From positions 37,473-101,472 of the forward strand of contig JAJRPF010000015.1 of assembly GCA_024280885.1 (NCBI GenBank): a DNA stretch of 64,000 bases, read 5' to 3'. Source of the DNA: Planctomycetota bacterium. GTDB taxonomy: Bacteria; Planctomycetota; JAJSAM01; JAJVHW01. This document shows, one piece after another, positions 8,872 through 21,400 of the stretch. Positions within the stretch are counted from its first letter, which is position 1, and every line of letters begins with the position of its first letter. The notes under the pieces were generated by a model. It did no database searches, had not been told where the DNA came from, and saw nothing but the letters and a program-made list of their open reading frames with translations. The position numbers and the translations under genes were made by a program.

Positions 8872-10002
8872 ATGACCTCCGGTGCAGTGGCTCCGTTCCG
8901 CACGTGCAATCGCTGCGTTGCGGTGCTGCTCGGCGTGCTCGTTGCGCTGGTTCTTGTCGAGGGCGTCGTGCGCCTGACGGGGCTCGCGCCACCAATCGCT
9001 ACCAAGCGCCTGCTCGTCCGCGGGGACGGACGTCAACTGCAGTACCACTGCTACCCGGACAACCCCTCGGGAGCGTTTCAGCGGGTGCCCGATGTCGGGG
9101 ACGGCATGGGCTGGCTCTACTACGAGATGCGCGCCGAGTTGAAGCCGCTCCCGATCGCGTCGTTGTCCGAGTCGCCGTGGTGCGTGGAGTATCGGCGCGA
9201 GATCGAGGGCGTGCGTGGACCGCGGATCCGACAGTTCCCGACCGACGGCGTCGTGCGCTTGGCCGGGGTCGGTGACTCGTTCGCGCTCGGCGAAGGTGTG
9301 CCCTTCGAGGACTCGCTCTTCGCGCAGATGCAGCAACTGGCGGGCGACGGTGTGGAACTGGTGAACGTCGGTCGCTCCGGCGCGGATTTCGATCTCGACG
9401 TCACGGTGACGGAGTGGGCGTTCGATCAACTCTCGAGCAACGCGGTCGTGATCGTCTTCGTGCTGAACGACGTGCAACTCTCCGATGAGTTGAAGGCCCG
9501 TCACGAGGCCGTGTTCGACCTCATCAACGTGCGCGCGGCCGAACTCGCGGACGGCACCGCGCGACCGTGGTGGGCGCGCGTCTCGCGCGTCGGGCATCTC
9601 TTCGATCAGCGTGCGCGGATCGCCGCGATCGGCGAGCGCACGATCGCGAACTACCGCGACGCCTACGATCCGGCGCACAACGGTGCGGCGTTGGACGCCC
9701 TACGCGCGCAATTTCAGGCGCTTGCAGCGAAGAGCGAGCAACCAGTCGCGCTCGTGCTCTACCCGTTGATGTTCGGGCTCGCGGACTATCCGTTCGCGGG
9801 CGTGCACGAGCAGGTGGCGGCGATGGCGCGCGACGCGGGCCTACCCGTACTCGATCTGGCGCCGGCATTCGCGGGCGAGGACGAGAGCGATTTTTGGGTT
9901 CATCCGGTGGATCATCACCCGAACAGTCAGGCGCACGGGATCGCGGCAACGGCGCTTGTCGAGTGGCTGCGGGTTGAGTTGCCACACTTCCTCTCGCGTT
10001 GA
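8872..10002 (+). CDS. Membrane-anchored SGNH/GDSL hydrolase-like protein
   Basis: A 376-aa protein with one N-terminal transmembrane or signal segment (about residues 15-32). The SGNH block I is VGDSF with the likely nucleophile Ser136; VNVGRSGAD supplies the block II glycine; VLNDVQLSDE contains the block III asparagine. The C-terminal DHHPNSQAHGIAA carries the catalytic Asp-x-x-His region (block V). SGNH enzymes hydrolyse ester bonds, often of envelope polysaccharide acetyl groups or lipids. Its location at the membrane suggests an envelope substrate; specificity is unknown. Confidence 0.75.
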   Translation: MTSGAVAPFRTCNRCVAVLLGVLVALVLVEGVVRLTGLAPPIATKRLLVRGDGRQLQYHCYPDNPSGAFQRVPDVGDGMGWLYYEMRAELKPLPIASLSESPWCVEYRREIEGVRGPRIRQFPTDGVVRLAGVGDSFALGEGVPFEDSLFAQMQQLAGDGVELVNVGRSGADFDLDVTVTEWAFDQLSSNAVVIVFVLNDVQLSDELKARHEAVFDLINVRAAELADGTARPWWARVSRVGHLFDQRARIAAIGERTIANYRDAYDPAHNGAALDALRAQFQALAAKSEQPVALVLYPLMFGLADYPFAGVHEQVAAMARDAGLPVLDLAPAFAGEDESDFWVHPVDHHPNSQAHGIAATALVEWLRVELPHFLSR

Positions 10003-10015
10003 CACGACCCGTGCG

Positions 10016-10321
10016 CTACTCGATCGGCGGGGAGGGATCCTTCGAGGTCTTCTCGGGCCCCTTCGGGCGTGCGGCATCGGCGTCCGCGTCATCCTGGCTC
10101 TTGCCGATCAGATAGCCCGCTCCCGCGCCAACGGCAGCCCCGATGAGCGCTCCCTTGCCCTTGTTACCGCTCTGGTGGCCGATGATCGCTCCCACCCCGG
10201 CGCCCGCACCGGCTCCGACGGCCGTGCCCGTCCCGGCCTTGGTGGCGCAGGACGGCAGGCATCCTGCGAGGAGGATGACGACGACCAACGCGGATCGACT
10301 TGACGCAGTCTCATGAGGCAT
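10016..10321 (-). CDS. Small glycine-zipper lipoprotein
   Basis: A 101-aa lipoprotein; the ATG at 10321 has GGAG 7 nt upstream. The signal peptide ends in the lipobox LLAGC (Cys21). Two glycine-zipper helices follow (AVGAGAGAGVGAIIG and GALIGAAVGAGAGYLIG), which pack in membranes, then a charged C-terminal tail. Such proteins (YmgG/glycine-zipper 2TM families) are outer-membrane-associated; a precise role is not known. It is convergent with the SGNH gene and divergent from the rhomboid gene. Confidence 0.72.
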   Translation of the reverse strand: MPHETASSRSALVVVILLAGCLPSCATKAGTGTAVGAGAGAGVGAIIGHQSGNKGKGALIGAAVGAGAGYLIGKSQDDADADAARPKGPEKTSKDPSPPIE

Positions 10322-10508
10322 GGCGATCTCCGATCGTGAGCAAGTATTCGGCGCCGGATTGCGCCTCGCATTGTACTCGCAGCGTCGTGCCCGGTCCGTG
10401 AAGACACGGGGCACGAACTCGCGTGTCACCCCTCGGCGAGCCCGTCGCGAGATTGGCGCGATCCTCGAACGTTGACCTCTCGGGCGCGAGGGAGTCTGCT
10501 TTCAGGCT

Positions 10509-11711
10509 GTGTTCTTCCCAATTGGCGACGAGATCCCGAGCCGCAGTCGTCCGTGGTTGACATGGACGCTGATCGCGATCAACGTTCTCGTCTTCGCGCT
10601 GGTCAACCTGCCGCTGCGCGCGGCGGGGGATCAAGACGCCCTCATGCAGGTCTTCGCGCAGTGGGGTTTCGACCAGCGCTTCCCCATCTCGATCCAGATC
10701 TTCACGAGCATGTTTCTGCATGCTGGCGTGGCGCATCTCGCGGGCAATATGTGGATGCTGTGGATCGTCGGCGACAACGTCGAGGACAAGATCGGGCGTC
10801 GGCGCTTCCTGTTGCTCTATCTGATCGCGGGCATTCTCGCTGCGTGGGCGTACGTGATCACGTCGCGCTTCGCTCCCGAACTCGGACATGTGATCGGGAC
10901 CGCGTTGGGGCAGGAAGCGGTCCCCGTTGTCCGCCCGCTGATCGGCGCATCGGGGGCCATCTTCGGGATCATGGGGACGTACCTCGTCTTCTTCCCCGAA
11001 GCCCGCATCAAAATGCTGCTCTGGTTCTTCTTCTTCGTCCAGATCGTGCCGGTGCGCGCGAAGTGGATCATCGGTATCTGGGTCCTGCAGGATCTCGTGT
11101 TGACGATCCTCGCCCGCGGCCCCTCGGCCGGTTCTGTTGCGACGGCGGCGCACGTCGGCGGCGCACTCTTCGGGATCGCTGCCGGCGTCTTCCTGAAGCC
11201 GCGCGTCGGTGGGGGCGGGAGCGGCGACGCGTGGGACGTCCACACCGGATTCTCGACGACGCACGACGAACGCTTTCGGACGCCTTGGTCGCGCGTGGGG
11301 CCGCGCATCGTGCCGGTGACCCCGACCGAATCGCAGCTTGTCGCGATCGAAGATGCGATCGCGCGCGAGGTCCGCGCCGGACGGATCGAGTCGGCGCTGG
11401 ATCTCTATCCGCGCTACGAGTCGATGGCGCGCGAGAAGCCCTTGCCGGGTGCTGTCCAGATCGAGATCGCGCACGAGTTCTTCCGCCGCGGTCTGCCCAC
11501 CGAGGCGTATGAGGCGTACCAGCGCTACCTGGAGACCGATCCCCACGGAGACGACGTGCCCGAGGCGTGTCTTCGGGTGGGCGTGCTCCTCGGGCGCGCC
11601 TTCAGTCAGACGGCCGACGCGAAGTCCTATCTCGAGCGTGCGGTGAGCTCGCATCCCGATCCGGAGATGCGGCGGGTTGCGGCACAGGAGCTTGCCCGTC
11701 AGAAGGCGTGA
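10509..11711 (+). CDS. Rhomboid intramembrane serine protease with C-terminal helical repeats
   Basis: A 400-aa protein with a GTG start. The membrane domain has the rhomboid signatures HLAGN (residues 76-80), GASGA with catalytic Ser148 and AAHVGG with catalytic His215, spread over six to seven helices; the insertion between helices 1 and 2 is typical. After residue 230 a soluble cytosolic region with TPR-like pairs follows (EIAHEFFRRGLPTEAYEAYQRYLE). The substrate is unknown. A second rhomboid-domain protein is encoded at 41403-43499, with its extra domains on the other side. Confidence 0.85.
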   Translation: MFFPIGDEIPSRSRPWLTWTLIAINVLVFALVNLPLRAAGDQDALMQVFAQWGFDQRFPISIQIFTSMFLHAGVAHLAGNMWMLWIVGDNVEDKIGRRRFLLLYLIAGILAAWAYVITSRFAPELGHVIGTALGQEAVPVVRPLIGASGAIFGIMGTYLVFFPEARIKMLLWFFFFVQIVPVRAKWIIGIWVLQDLVLTILARGPSAGSVATAAHVGGALFGIAAGVFLKPRVGGGGSGDAWDVHTGFSTTHDERFRTPWSRVGPRIVPVTPTESQLVAIEDAIAREVRAGRIESALDLYPRYESMAREKPLPGAVQIEIAHEFFRRGLPTEAYEAYQRYLETDPHGDDVPEACLRVGVLLGRAFSQTADAKSYLERAVSSHPDPEMRRVAAQELARQKA

Positions 11712-11992
11712 TTTGAGCCTGGAAGCGGGTCTCCTGACCGGTCTCGCGTCGCATTCACTCCGGAATCCGGGCACGAACGGATAGCCTCGCGGGACTGAGG
11801 ACGACCGCATAGCGAAAGTCCTCTCGGCAGGCACTCGAACGCTCCGTGTTCGATGCGGTCAGTCGGTCGGCTCATGCGCGTGGCGCGTACACGAGGCCGC
11901 CCGCGCTGTCGATCGCCCTGCCGAGCACGCTCCAGCCGTCGAACACTCGATCCGGTCCAGCCGGTATCGACCCAGCAGAACAGAGGATCGTC

Positions 11993-13975
<1,983 letters not shown>

Positions 13976-14593
13976 CCCCGGCTCCGCCGCGTCCACCGGC
14001 ACTTCACCGACATACACAGACATACCGGGTCTGCTCTCGCGCCTTCTAGCCTCGACTTTCTCGCGGGACGGCGCCCGTCGGCGCCCGTCGGCAACGCCGA
14101 TGTACCGAGACCGGTGAAGGTCATCACACGGTGTCGGAGCCCTCGCATCTCGACGAACTCTGTCCGCGATCGCGGGCGTCGTGAAGAGTCCGGGCAAGAG
14201 ATCCCCACTTCGACAGGCCATGCTTGAGAGAGTGCAGGGGATGGTGCCCGGGGATCGCGGGCGTCCCGGCTCGACTGCGATCAACGCATCGTTCCGCTGC
14301 ATACGCGGGGTGAGAAAAACGAGCCCCCCACAGTATTCTCACAGTGGCTCGCGCGGGGATGGGAGGGACCTTTCATCCGCTCGGTCGCGCGCGACGGCGA
14401 CCGCTGTATCGGGATCGGGCGCCTGGCGGAGAGGGCCACGAGCCTGGCAAGAAGTGGAGCGTTCAGACCGACGAATTGAGCCTGGCTCCGTATGTCTCGG
14501 GGGGCGCCGGGCAACCGGTGTCCCTACCGCGACTGTCTCGTCACTCTCTCACGACATGCGGTGCCTGGCTCCGCATGTCTGCACGTCCACTGT
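13976..14593. other. Gene-free region with repeat fragments
   Basis: No credible gene in 618 nt. It contains a short segment like the ends of the composite repeats (ACCGGGTCTG followed by CTCGCGCC, about 14024), a 28-nt segment at 14109-14136 that recurs at 62512-62539 with two or so differences, the tandem GGCGCCCGTC x2 near 14072, and three GCCTGGC motifs (14441, 14479 and 14563). The last lies in the loop of the hairpin at 14553-14579. This looks like a graveyard of intergenic repeats. Confidence 0.55.
14553..14579 (-). terminator. Hairpin carrying TGCCTGGCT in its loop
   Basis: A perfect 9-bp stem (GACATGCGG / CCGCATGTC) around the loop TGCCTGGCT, 14 nt past the stop of the minus-strand lipoprotein gene. 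It may end that transcript, and it also belongs to the group of GCCTGGCTC-bearing stem-loops seen elsewhere in the window. Confidence 0.5.
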
Positions 14594-14986
14594 CTAGTCC
14601 CAGACGGCTGTTGGTTCCCAGAAGGGGTATCCGTGCCATGCGTCGCGCGCTCCCCAAGCCGCGCCGGAGATCGGCCAGAGCAGGTATTGGATGGGCCAGA
14701 GGTTGCCGGGCTTCAGCGACACGACGTAGTTGGAGACGAGGTCCGGTACCAGGTTCACCAGGCACATGCCCTTGCGCAGACCGTTGCTCTCGATCTGACT
14801 GCGGGTGAGCACGTCGCCGGAGTCGTAGTCCATGACCGGGTGGTCCCGGTACAGCGGCTTGACTCTCACCTGCGCGCACCCTCCTGCGAACGTGAGGATC
14901 GCGGCGGTCGCGAGAGCGAAGGCCAGAGTTGGCGTGGCGCTCGTGTGTGGGCTCTTCGACGCGCGGCGTCGGCGCGCTCGGCTCAT
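14594..14986 (-). CDS. Small lipoprotein of unknown function
   Basis: A 130-aa protein whose ATG overlaps the aminotransferase stop (ATGA), so it is translationally coupled. An arginine-rich start is followed by a hydrophobic segment ending in FAGGC (Cys about 37), a lipobox-like site. The mature part has KPLYRDHPVMDYDSGDVLTRSQIE and ends with aromatic residues (WPIQYLLWPISGAAWGARDAWHG). I do not recognise the family; coupling to an aminotransferase probably reflects genome compaction. Confidence 0.6.
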   Translation of the reverse strand: MSRARRRRASKSPHTSATPTLAFALATAAILTFAGGCAQVRVKPLYRDHPVMDYDSGDVLTRSQIESNGLRKGMCLVNLVPDLVSNYVVSLKPGNLWPIQYLLWPISGAAWGARDAWHGYPFWEPTAVWD

Positions 14987-16158
14987 AGCGAGTCGAGGAA
15001 CGTCGCCAGGCGGTCCATGCCGGCTTCGATGTCGTCCATCGCGCACGCATAGGAGAGACGGATGTGGTTCGGGGCGCCGAAGGGGGTGCCCGGAACGACC
15101 GCGACGCCCGCCTCGTCGAGGAGCGCTGCGGCGAGTGTGTCGGCGTTGTCGATGCCCTCGCGGCGACCGAAGAACGCGTCGATGCGTGGGAGGACGTAGA
15201 ACGCCCCGTGTGGGGTGTCCACGTCGATGCCGTCGATGGCGCGCAGCAGGGCAACCATCCGGTCGCGCCGCTCCTGGAACGCGGTCACCATCGCCTGGAT
15301 CTCGTCTTGCGGGCCGGTCAACGCCTCGAGCGCGGCCCACTGCGAGACCGAGCATGCGTTGCTTGTCGATTGGCTCTGGAGCTTGCGCATGCCGCCGATG
15401 ATGTCGCACGGACCGAGCGCCCAGCCGATGCGCCAACCCGTCATCGCGAACGTCTTGCTCACCCCAGAGACAAGCACCGTGCGGTTCTTGGCATCGTCAG
15501 ACGCGGCGGGGAACGGCGAGTTCTCTGCACCGTCGTAGACGAGTCGCTCGTAGATCTCGTCGCTGATGACGATCAGGTCGAGCTCTTCGCAGACCTCTGC
15601 GATCGCCGCCAGGTCAGCCGGGGAGTGGACGGCGCCCGTCGGGTTCGAGACCCCGTTGAAGAGCAGGACCTTGGCGCCCTTGCCGACGCGGCGCAACTCC
15701 TCGGGCCGCAGCCGGAAGCCGTCCTCCTGGTGGCACGTGGCGATGACCGGTGTGCCGCCCGCGACCTTCACCATATCCGGGTAGCTGACCCAATAGGGCG
15801 CGGGGACGACGACGCGATCGCCCGGATCGAGGAGCGCCATGAGTGCACCGAAGAGCGCATGCTTCGCGCCGCTCGTCACCAGGACGTCGCCCGGATCGTA
15901 GGTGAGTCCGTCGGGCGCGTACGACGCCGCGATCGCGCGGCGGAGTTCGATCACACCGGCGACGGCCGTGTAGCGCGTCTTGCCCTCGTCCATTGCGCGC
16001 GCCGCTGCGGCGCGCACGTTCGACGGGGTCGGGAAATCCGGCTCACCGGCACCGAACGAGAGGATATCACGACCCGCGGCGCGGAGTTCCGCCGTGCGCG
16101 CGACGAGCGCGAGAGTGGCCGACGGCTTGATCTGCTGAACGCGCTTGCTGGTCCTCAT
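14983..16158 (-). CDS. Class I pyridoxal-phosphate aminotransferase (aspartate aminotransferase-like)
   Basis: A 391-aa protein of full family length. Recognisable are GAGEPDFPTP near the N-terminus, the PYWVSYPDM cofactor region, the NPTGAVHS loop, the SDEIYERLVYD aspartate/tyrosine pair that contacts PLP, and SGVSKTFAMTGWRIGWALG with the Schiff-base lysine Lys235. This set is typical of subgroup I-gamma aspartate aminotransferases, which move the amino group of aspartate to 2-oxoglutarate; some members prefer prephenate or aromatic substrates. It is the first gene of a two-gene minus-strand unit. Confidence 0.88.
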   Translation of the reverse strand: MRTSKRVQQIKPSATLALVARTAELRAAGRDILSFGAGEPDFPTPSNVRAAAARAMDEGKTRYTAVAGVIELRRAIAASYAPDGLTYDPGDVLVTSGAKHALFGALMALLDPGDRVVVPAPYWVSYPDMVKVAGGTPVIATCHQEDGFRLRPEELRRVGKGAKVLLFNGVSNPTGAVHSPADLAAIAEVCEELDLIVISDEIYERLVYDGAENSPFPAASDDAKNRTVLVSGVSKTFAMTGWRIGWALGPCDIIGGMRKLQSQSTSNACSVSQWAALEALTGPQDEIQAMVTAFQERRDRMVALLRAIDGIDVDTPHGAFYVLPRIDAFFGRREGIDNADTLAAALLDEAGVAVVPGTPFGAPNHIRLSYACAMDDIEAGMDRLATFLDSL

Positions 16159-16291
16159 CGCGGGAATCTACACGAGAGCCCTCGGAGTCCCCAGATGGGC
16201 GCAACGGTGCAGGCGGGCGCAGCCGTCGGGATGGGAGAGCGGTGACGAGCGTTTGCGTTGTCGCGGGGGCCGCACCGTATCGTGTGCGCAG

Positions 16292-18184
16292 ATGCGCGCT
16301 CGCACCCCCCTCCTGGCCTTCGCCCTCGTGGCGGTCGCGATTGCAGCGACGGTCGCGATCGTCGGCTGGTCGCGGTGGGGGGCGCCCGTTGCCCCCGCCG
16401 GGCCGCTCGACGCGCTGCTCCCCGAGGGCGCCGACGCCGCCCTGCGCTTTTCTCCGGCGCAACTCCTCGCGGCTCCGGCGGCGGAGCGCGTGTGGGAGCA
16501 TCCGTCCATTGTGGCGATCCGCGCCGAGTCGGGGTTCGACGAGCGCGTTCTCGCCCCGTTGCGTGACATGGAAGCCCAGATCAGCAGCGCGACGCTCGGA
16601 TTGGCGCCCGGCGTCGGCGTCGATCTGCTCGGTGACGATACGATCGTCGCGCTCTACGGCGAGGACGTGCTCGTGCTCGCGCGACTCTCGATGGGCGGTC
16701 GGGTAGTAGACCTCGTGCAAGCCCTCGGGCGCGACCAACTGATCGAAGCCGGATTGCGGATGGAGGGCGAGACCGCGGTGCTCGCGAACGACGGCGCCCC
16801 GACCGTCTATCTCACGCGCTTTCGGGACGTTCTGGCACTCGCGACGCGGCGCGGATTGGCCGAGGCGGTCGTTGTGCGCGGCGAACGCGTGGACGAGTTT
16901 CGGCCAGAACCGGGGCTGATGGCGGATACGGCGGAGCCGGGCGCGCGCTTGCTGCTACGTGGCGATCCCGCCCTGCTGATCCCATGGCTGGACGCCAGCG
17001 TCGCGGCGCTCGACACGGATGCAGCGCCGCATGCTGCTGTTCGCGTTCTGCGCGATCTCGCGACGCCAGCGGGGGCCCTCATCTCGTCGCTGGAGCTCGA
17101 TTTCTCGGACCCGGATCGGATGAGCGCCGACTTGCGCGTGAACTACGGGGAGGCCCGGCCGGCGTTGCTCGACGCACTTCCGGGTGGCAACGCGTCGGCG
17201 ACGGCACCGCTGCGGCAGGCCGCCGCGATGTTCGCCGTGCCGGGTGAGACCATGGTCACCGGAGCGCTGAGCGTCCGTGCCGCGGATGTGGTGCGCACGC
17301 TCGCCGACGCGCAACCGCCGTCGCGGCGCGCGCTCCTTGCCGAGATGCTCGCCGAACGCAGTCTCACGCTGGATCTTGTGGCCGACACGATCGCAGCGCA
17401 CCTTCGGGACGGCCTCGGGTTCGTGGTCGCCCGACTCGACGAGACCGACGGCCTGGAACTCGACGATCCGACGCAGGGCGGCGTCCATCCCATCCCCGCG
17501 ACGCTCGCGATATTCGAGTTGAAGGACGTCCGCAATCCCGAGGCGGCGCTCGCCGCGGTCATCGCGGAGTCGGAGACGCTCTTCGGCGCGCGGATCGAGT
17601 TCAGCGGTCGTGAGTTGCCCGGCGACGCCGAGTTGTTCCGACTCTCGCAGCATCGCTTCGGCGGCGAATGGGCGCTCCTTCAACCCGCGGTCGCCGTCGT
17701 CGATCGCTGGCTGCTCTTCTCCACGCACGAGGAGTTTCTTGTGCGCGCGATCGAGCAGGCAGCCACGTCTTCGTTCTTTCCCGGGCAAGCCAACGTTGAC
17801 GGCTCCGGGCCGTCGCGGACGCGGCGCGCGGTCTCGACGTTCCACCTGACATTGGCCGGCGAGAGCCTGCGTCGCTACATCGACGACCAGCGCTGGGCGT
17901 GGGCGGATCAGGCGTCCTTTCACAATTGGCGCGCCGAGCGCGGCGTCATCCGCAAGGAACTCGATGCCCAGGGGCTCGTGCTCCGGCCCGAGGATCGACA
18001 CGTCTACGAGGACACGCGGATCGAGACCCGACTCGCGCGCCGCAACGCCGAGGAATTCCCCGCTGCCATCGCCGCCTATCGCGATCTCTGGGCGCCGCTC
18101 GAGGCCCTGGAGGGGATCGAGATCGAGGCCGCGGTCGAGACCGCCGGGCTCCATCTGCGTGTCGATGTGCGCCTCCGCGACTGA
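16292..18184 (+). CDS. Large membrane-anchored protein of unknown function
   Basis: A 630-aa protein from the ATG at 16292, chosen because an N-terminal membrane segment (LLAFALVAVAIAATVAIVGW) follows at once. The rest is soluble and probably extracytoplasmic. LPEGADAALRFSPAQLL and repeated acidic alpha/beta segments (YLTRFRDVLALATRRGLAEAVV, WLLFSTHEEFLVRAIEQAA) are reminiscent of DUF3352-type surface proteins, where a similar domain occurs in tandem. I do not recognise catalytic residues. It is divergent from the aminotransferase gene. Confidence 0.6.
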   Translation: MRARTPLLAFALVAVAIAATVAIVGWSRWGAPVAPAGPLDALLPEGADAALRFSPAQLLAAPAAERVWEHPSIVAIRAESGFDERVLAPLRDMEAQISSATLGLAPGVGVDLLGDDTIVALYGEDVLVLARLSMGGRVVDLVQALGRDQLIEAGLRMEGETAVLANDGAPTVYLTRFRDVLALATRRGLAEAVVVRGERVDEFRPEPGLMADTAEPGARLLLRGDPALLIPWLDASVAALDTDAAPHAAVRVLRDLATPAGALISSLELDFSDPDRMSADLRVNYGEARPALLDALPGGNASATAPLRQAAAMFAVPGETMVTGALSVRAADVVRTLADAQPPSRRALLAEMLAERSLTLDLVADTIAAHLRDGLGFVVARLDETDGLELDDPTQGGVHPIPATLAIFELKDVRNPEAALAAVIAESETLFGARIEFSGRELPGDAELFRLSQHRFGGEWALLQPAVAVVDRWLLFSTHEEFLVRAIEQAATSSFFPGQANVDGSGPSRTRRAVSTFHLTLAGESLRRYIDDQRWAWADQASFHNWRAERGVIRKELDAQGLVLRPEDRHVYEDTRIETRLARRNAEEFPAAIAAYRDLWAPLEALEGIEIEAAVETAGLHLRVDVRLRD

Positions 18185-18273
18185 CGCCGCCATGGGAACT
18201 TCTTGCGTGCTGGGCGCGGGTTCCTACGATCCGCGATCCCGGGTGGCCCCCCAAGGCACCTCGGGCAGCGTGT

Positions 18274-18360
18274 GCCGGGATGGCGGAATGGCAGACGCGC
18301 CAGCTTGAGGGGCTGGTGGGCCAATGGCCCGTGCAGGTTCGACTCCTGTTCCCGGTACCA
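18274..18360 (+). tRNA. tRNA-Leu (anticodon GAG)
   Basis: An 87-nt type II tRNA with encoded CCA. The acceptor stem is GCCGGGA / TCCCGGT with the G1-T72 wobble often seen in leucine tRNAs. The anticodon stem-loop is CCAGC-TTGAGGG-GCTGG with GAG at 18307-18309. The long variable arm folds as GGGCC-AAT-GGCCC, and the T-arm contains GGTTCGACTCC. A strong hairpin follows directly. Confidence 0.95.
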
Positions 18361-18400
18361 CACGACCCCCGGTCGGGCAGCAGCCCGGGCGGGGGTCGTG
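18361..18400 (+). terminator. Terminator hairpin after tRNA-Leu
   Basis: The stem CACGACCCCC / GGGGGTCGTG (10 bp) encloses a second short stem (CGGGC/GCCCG). It begins at the base after the tRNA CCA end, so it probably ends the tRNA transcript. No T-tract follows. Confidence 0.7.
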
Positions 18401-18479
18401 TGATTCCCGGCTCGTCCGAATTCGCGCCTCGATTCGAGAGGACGGCCCGGGTCCACTCCCGACTACTCTGACGGGTCCC

Positions 18480-21400
18480 ATGCGTGCGCTGCTCCTCGCG
18501 GTCTTCTTGCTTCTCCTCCCCGGGCCGGGACGTGCGGTTGCCGAGGGTTCGCGTGCGGAAGCGCTCGACTACCACGCCTGGTCGTTCGCCGCGGACTGGC
18601 CGGTTGCCTCCGTCGAGTTGGATGAGGTGCCGCGGACCTGGCTGAACGGGAAGGGGACGAAGGCGCGCTACGCGGGGGCGGCGACAGCCTATTGGCGGGA
18701 CGGTACGACGAGTCGCCTCTCGGTCTCGTGGACAGTCTCTGCTCGACCCGATCGACCGCGTCGAGATCGGATCGTCGTCCGTTCTCACCCGGATGAGATA
18801 CGCGCAGCGGGAGGCGCGAAGAAGCTGATCCCGTTCGTGCGCATCGACCTTCGGCAACGCGATGGAGTCGTGGTCAGGGCCAAGGGGCGTTTCAGGCAAG
18901 CTGGCGTCAGTGGTGGTCGGAAGACGACGCGCAAGAAGGGCGCCGCCGAAGCCGTGCCGGCGACCCCGGAGCCCGGCTTCTCTGTCGCGAGTGGGAATTG
19001 CGCCCTCGTCATCGATGCCGAGGGCCACGTCAGCAGCCTGAAGGTACTCCCGGACGGGACCGAGTTGGCCAACCCGGAAGCCGCGACCGAACTGCTCGAA
19101 TTCGAACGCGACGGCGCGACCGTTCCATTGCGCTCGGTGTTTCGTCGAGGCGGCGAGTTGGTGGCCCTCTTCGACGCGCCCGGAGCGCGTGTGCGGTTGG
19201 CAGTCGAGAGCGCGGACGGCCACCTGCTGTTCCGCATCGTCGATGCCGGATCGCCCGAGCCCGATGTGCTACGCCTGAACGTGAACCTCCCCTTCCTTGC
19301 AGTCGTGGACGGCGCGCTGAACGGGACGTACGACGACGAGTCGGCTGTCTGCCTCCGTCCGGTGACCGAGAACGCGCGCGGCGTACTCGCCGCCGCGAAG
19401 GGCGCGGCCACGTACACCGTTGAGTGGCTCCGGCGACGCGGCATCGCGGGCGGGGCGGCTGCGCTCGTCGCGACGCCGCGACCCCGTTTCTTCGGCGCGC
19501 TGGCGGAACTCGAAGTCGAGCGCGATCTGACATCGGTCCGTTTCGATGGTGTCTGGGCGCGTGAGTCGGAGATCGTTCGCGAGAGCTACCTCTTCGTGAC
19601 CTACCTCGGTCTCGACGACATCGACGCGCTGATCGAGTACGCGAAAGTCGCTGGTCTACGCCGCATTCTCTTTGTCCGGAGCGTCTGGCTCAAGAGTGCC
19701 GGAACGTACGGCATTGACGCTGGGGAGTTTCCCGGAGGGCTGACGGAATTCGTCGCGGCGTGCGAGCGCATCCGCGCCGCCGGATTGGGCGTGGGGATCC
19801 ACCTCTACGGCCCGTCGGTTGCGCTCAACGATCCCATCGTCACGCCGACTCCGGATCGCCGACTACTCGAATTCGCGTGCCCCTCGCTCGCGCAGCCGAT
19901 CGGCCCGACGGACGCGAGGGTGGAACTCGTGGCGGAGCCGGATCTACCCGCGCCGGGCGCCGGTACGTTCCCCGGGAGCTACGTCCGGATCGACGACGAG
20001 ATCATTCGGTACTCGGGGCGATCCGCCGAGCCGCCGTTCGCGTTCACCGGCTGTGAGCGCGGCGCGCTCGGCACCATTGCGAGCGCCCATGCTGAAGCTG
20101 CCGACGTCGGTCATCTCGCGACCATGTGGGGGCAGTTCCTACTCGATCCCGACGGCGGTCTGGTCGCTGACGTCGCTCGCAACCTCGCGCGGGTCGTGAA
20201 CGCCGCCCGGATCGACATGGTCTACCTCGACGGCCTCGGCGGGTTGCCGTCCAGTCGTCATCACGATGAGTGGTATTACGCGAATCGGACCGTGCCGGCG
20301 ATGTACGCCGCGTTCGATCACCCGGTGCTGGTACAGACGAGCATGGGGCCAGGTCGCGATCTGCTCTGGCACGTCGTTCCACGCAGCGCCAGCGCGGACG
20401 GCCATGGCGATCTCACGTACTACCTCGACCGCCGCACCCCGGCGATCGAGTCAATGCGCCGGGGCTTCACTGCGCCTGACGTTGGTTGGTATGGGTTCGA
20501 CGACGGGCGACCGCCCGACCAACTGGAGTATGTCGCAGCCAAGTGCCTTGGCTGGGATTCATCGCTGTCGATGCAAACCCATCGGCCCGCCCTCGAGCGC
20601 CACGCGCGGGCTCGCGAAACGATGGAAATGGTCGGTCGCTACGAGCGCTTCCGTGGCGAGGGCGGTCTCCCTGAAGAGGTCAAGGAGGCGTTGCTTGAGC
20701 CAGCCGCTCACTTCCGTCTGTTGACGGACGCGGACGAGCGCTGGCATCTCTTCTCGGCCGCATACGAGGGCGTGCGCGACGCGCGGGTCCTCACGGACGG
20801 AAGGCACTCATGGCGGGTCTTTAATACCGCTGCTGCGGAGACGACGCTGGGAGTCGAGATCGTTCGCGGCGATGCGATCCACGTCGATGCCGAACTGGCG
20901 GCCGAAGGAAACATCTTCGTCGCTGACTTCCGCGATGCGTCCGCCTACGCGCCCAGCGCGGAGAACGACTTCGCGCGCCTTGTCTCGCGCGTGGACAAGG
21001 TCGTGACAGAGAACGGCGCGGCCCGGCGCGGTGTGCAGCACGACTTCGTGGCGATTGACGACCCCAGTGTCGGAGGACTCCGGGGCGCTCTGCGCGCATC
21101 GAATGGGAACAACACCATCGGGTGGTGTGCCGTCGGAAAACGATTCGCGAGTGCGCTCGACCTGTCCACGACGAGAGCACTCGGCGTCTTTCTCCGAGGC
21201 GACGGCAGCGGTGTCTCCGTCTCGCTGGAGTTGTGGGACGACGCGGGGAATCGCGTGACGCTCCGCGCGCCGATGCACGAGGACGGTTGGCGACTGCACA
21301 CGTTCGCCTTTTCACCGTCAGCGAATTTCGACTCTTCCGCAGTGCGCTACTTGGTGCTCATCGCGTCAGACCTGCCGCCCGGTCGTGATGTCGAAGTCGG

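Noticed and set aside
14594..15436. N-terminal extension of the small lipoprotein through the aminotransferase gene
   Set aside because: The upstream part is an out-of-frame shadow of the aminotransferase; the ATG at 14986 gives a signal peptide and an ATGA overlap.
18076..18481. Minus-strand frames over tRNA-Leu reading EQESNLHGPLAHQPLKLARLPFRHPG
   Set aside because: The same artefact, from tRNA-Leu(GAG); the tRNA with its encoded CCA and terminator explains the sequence.
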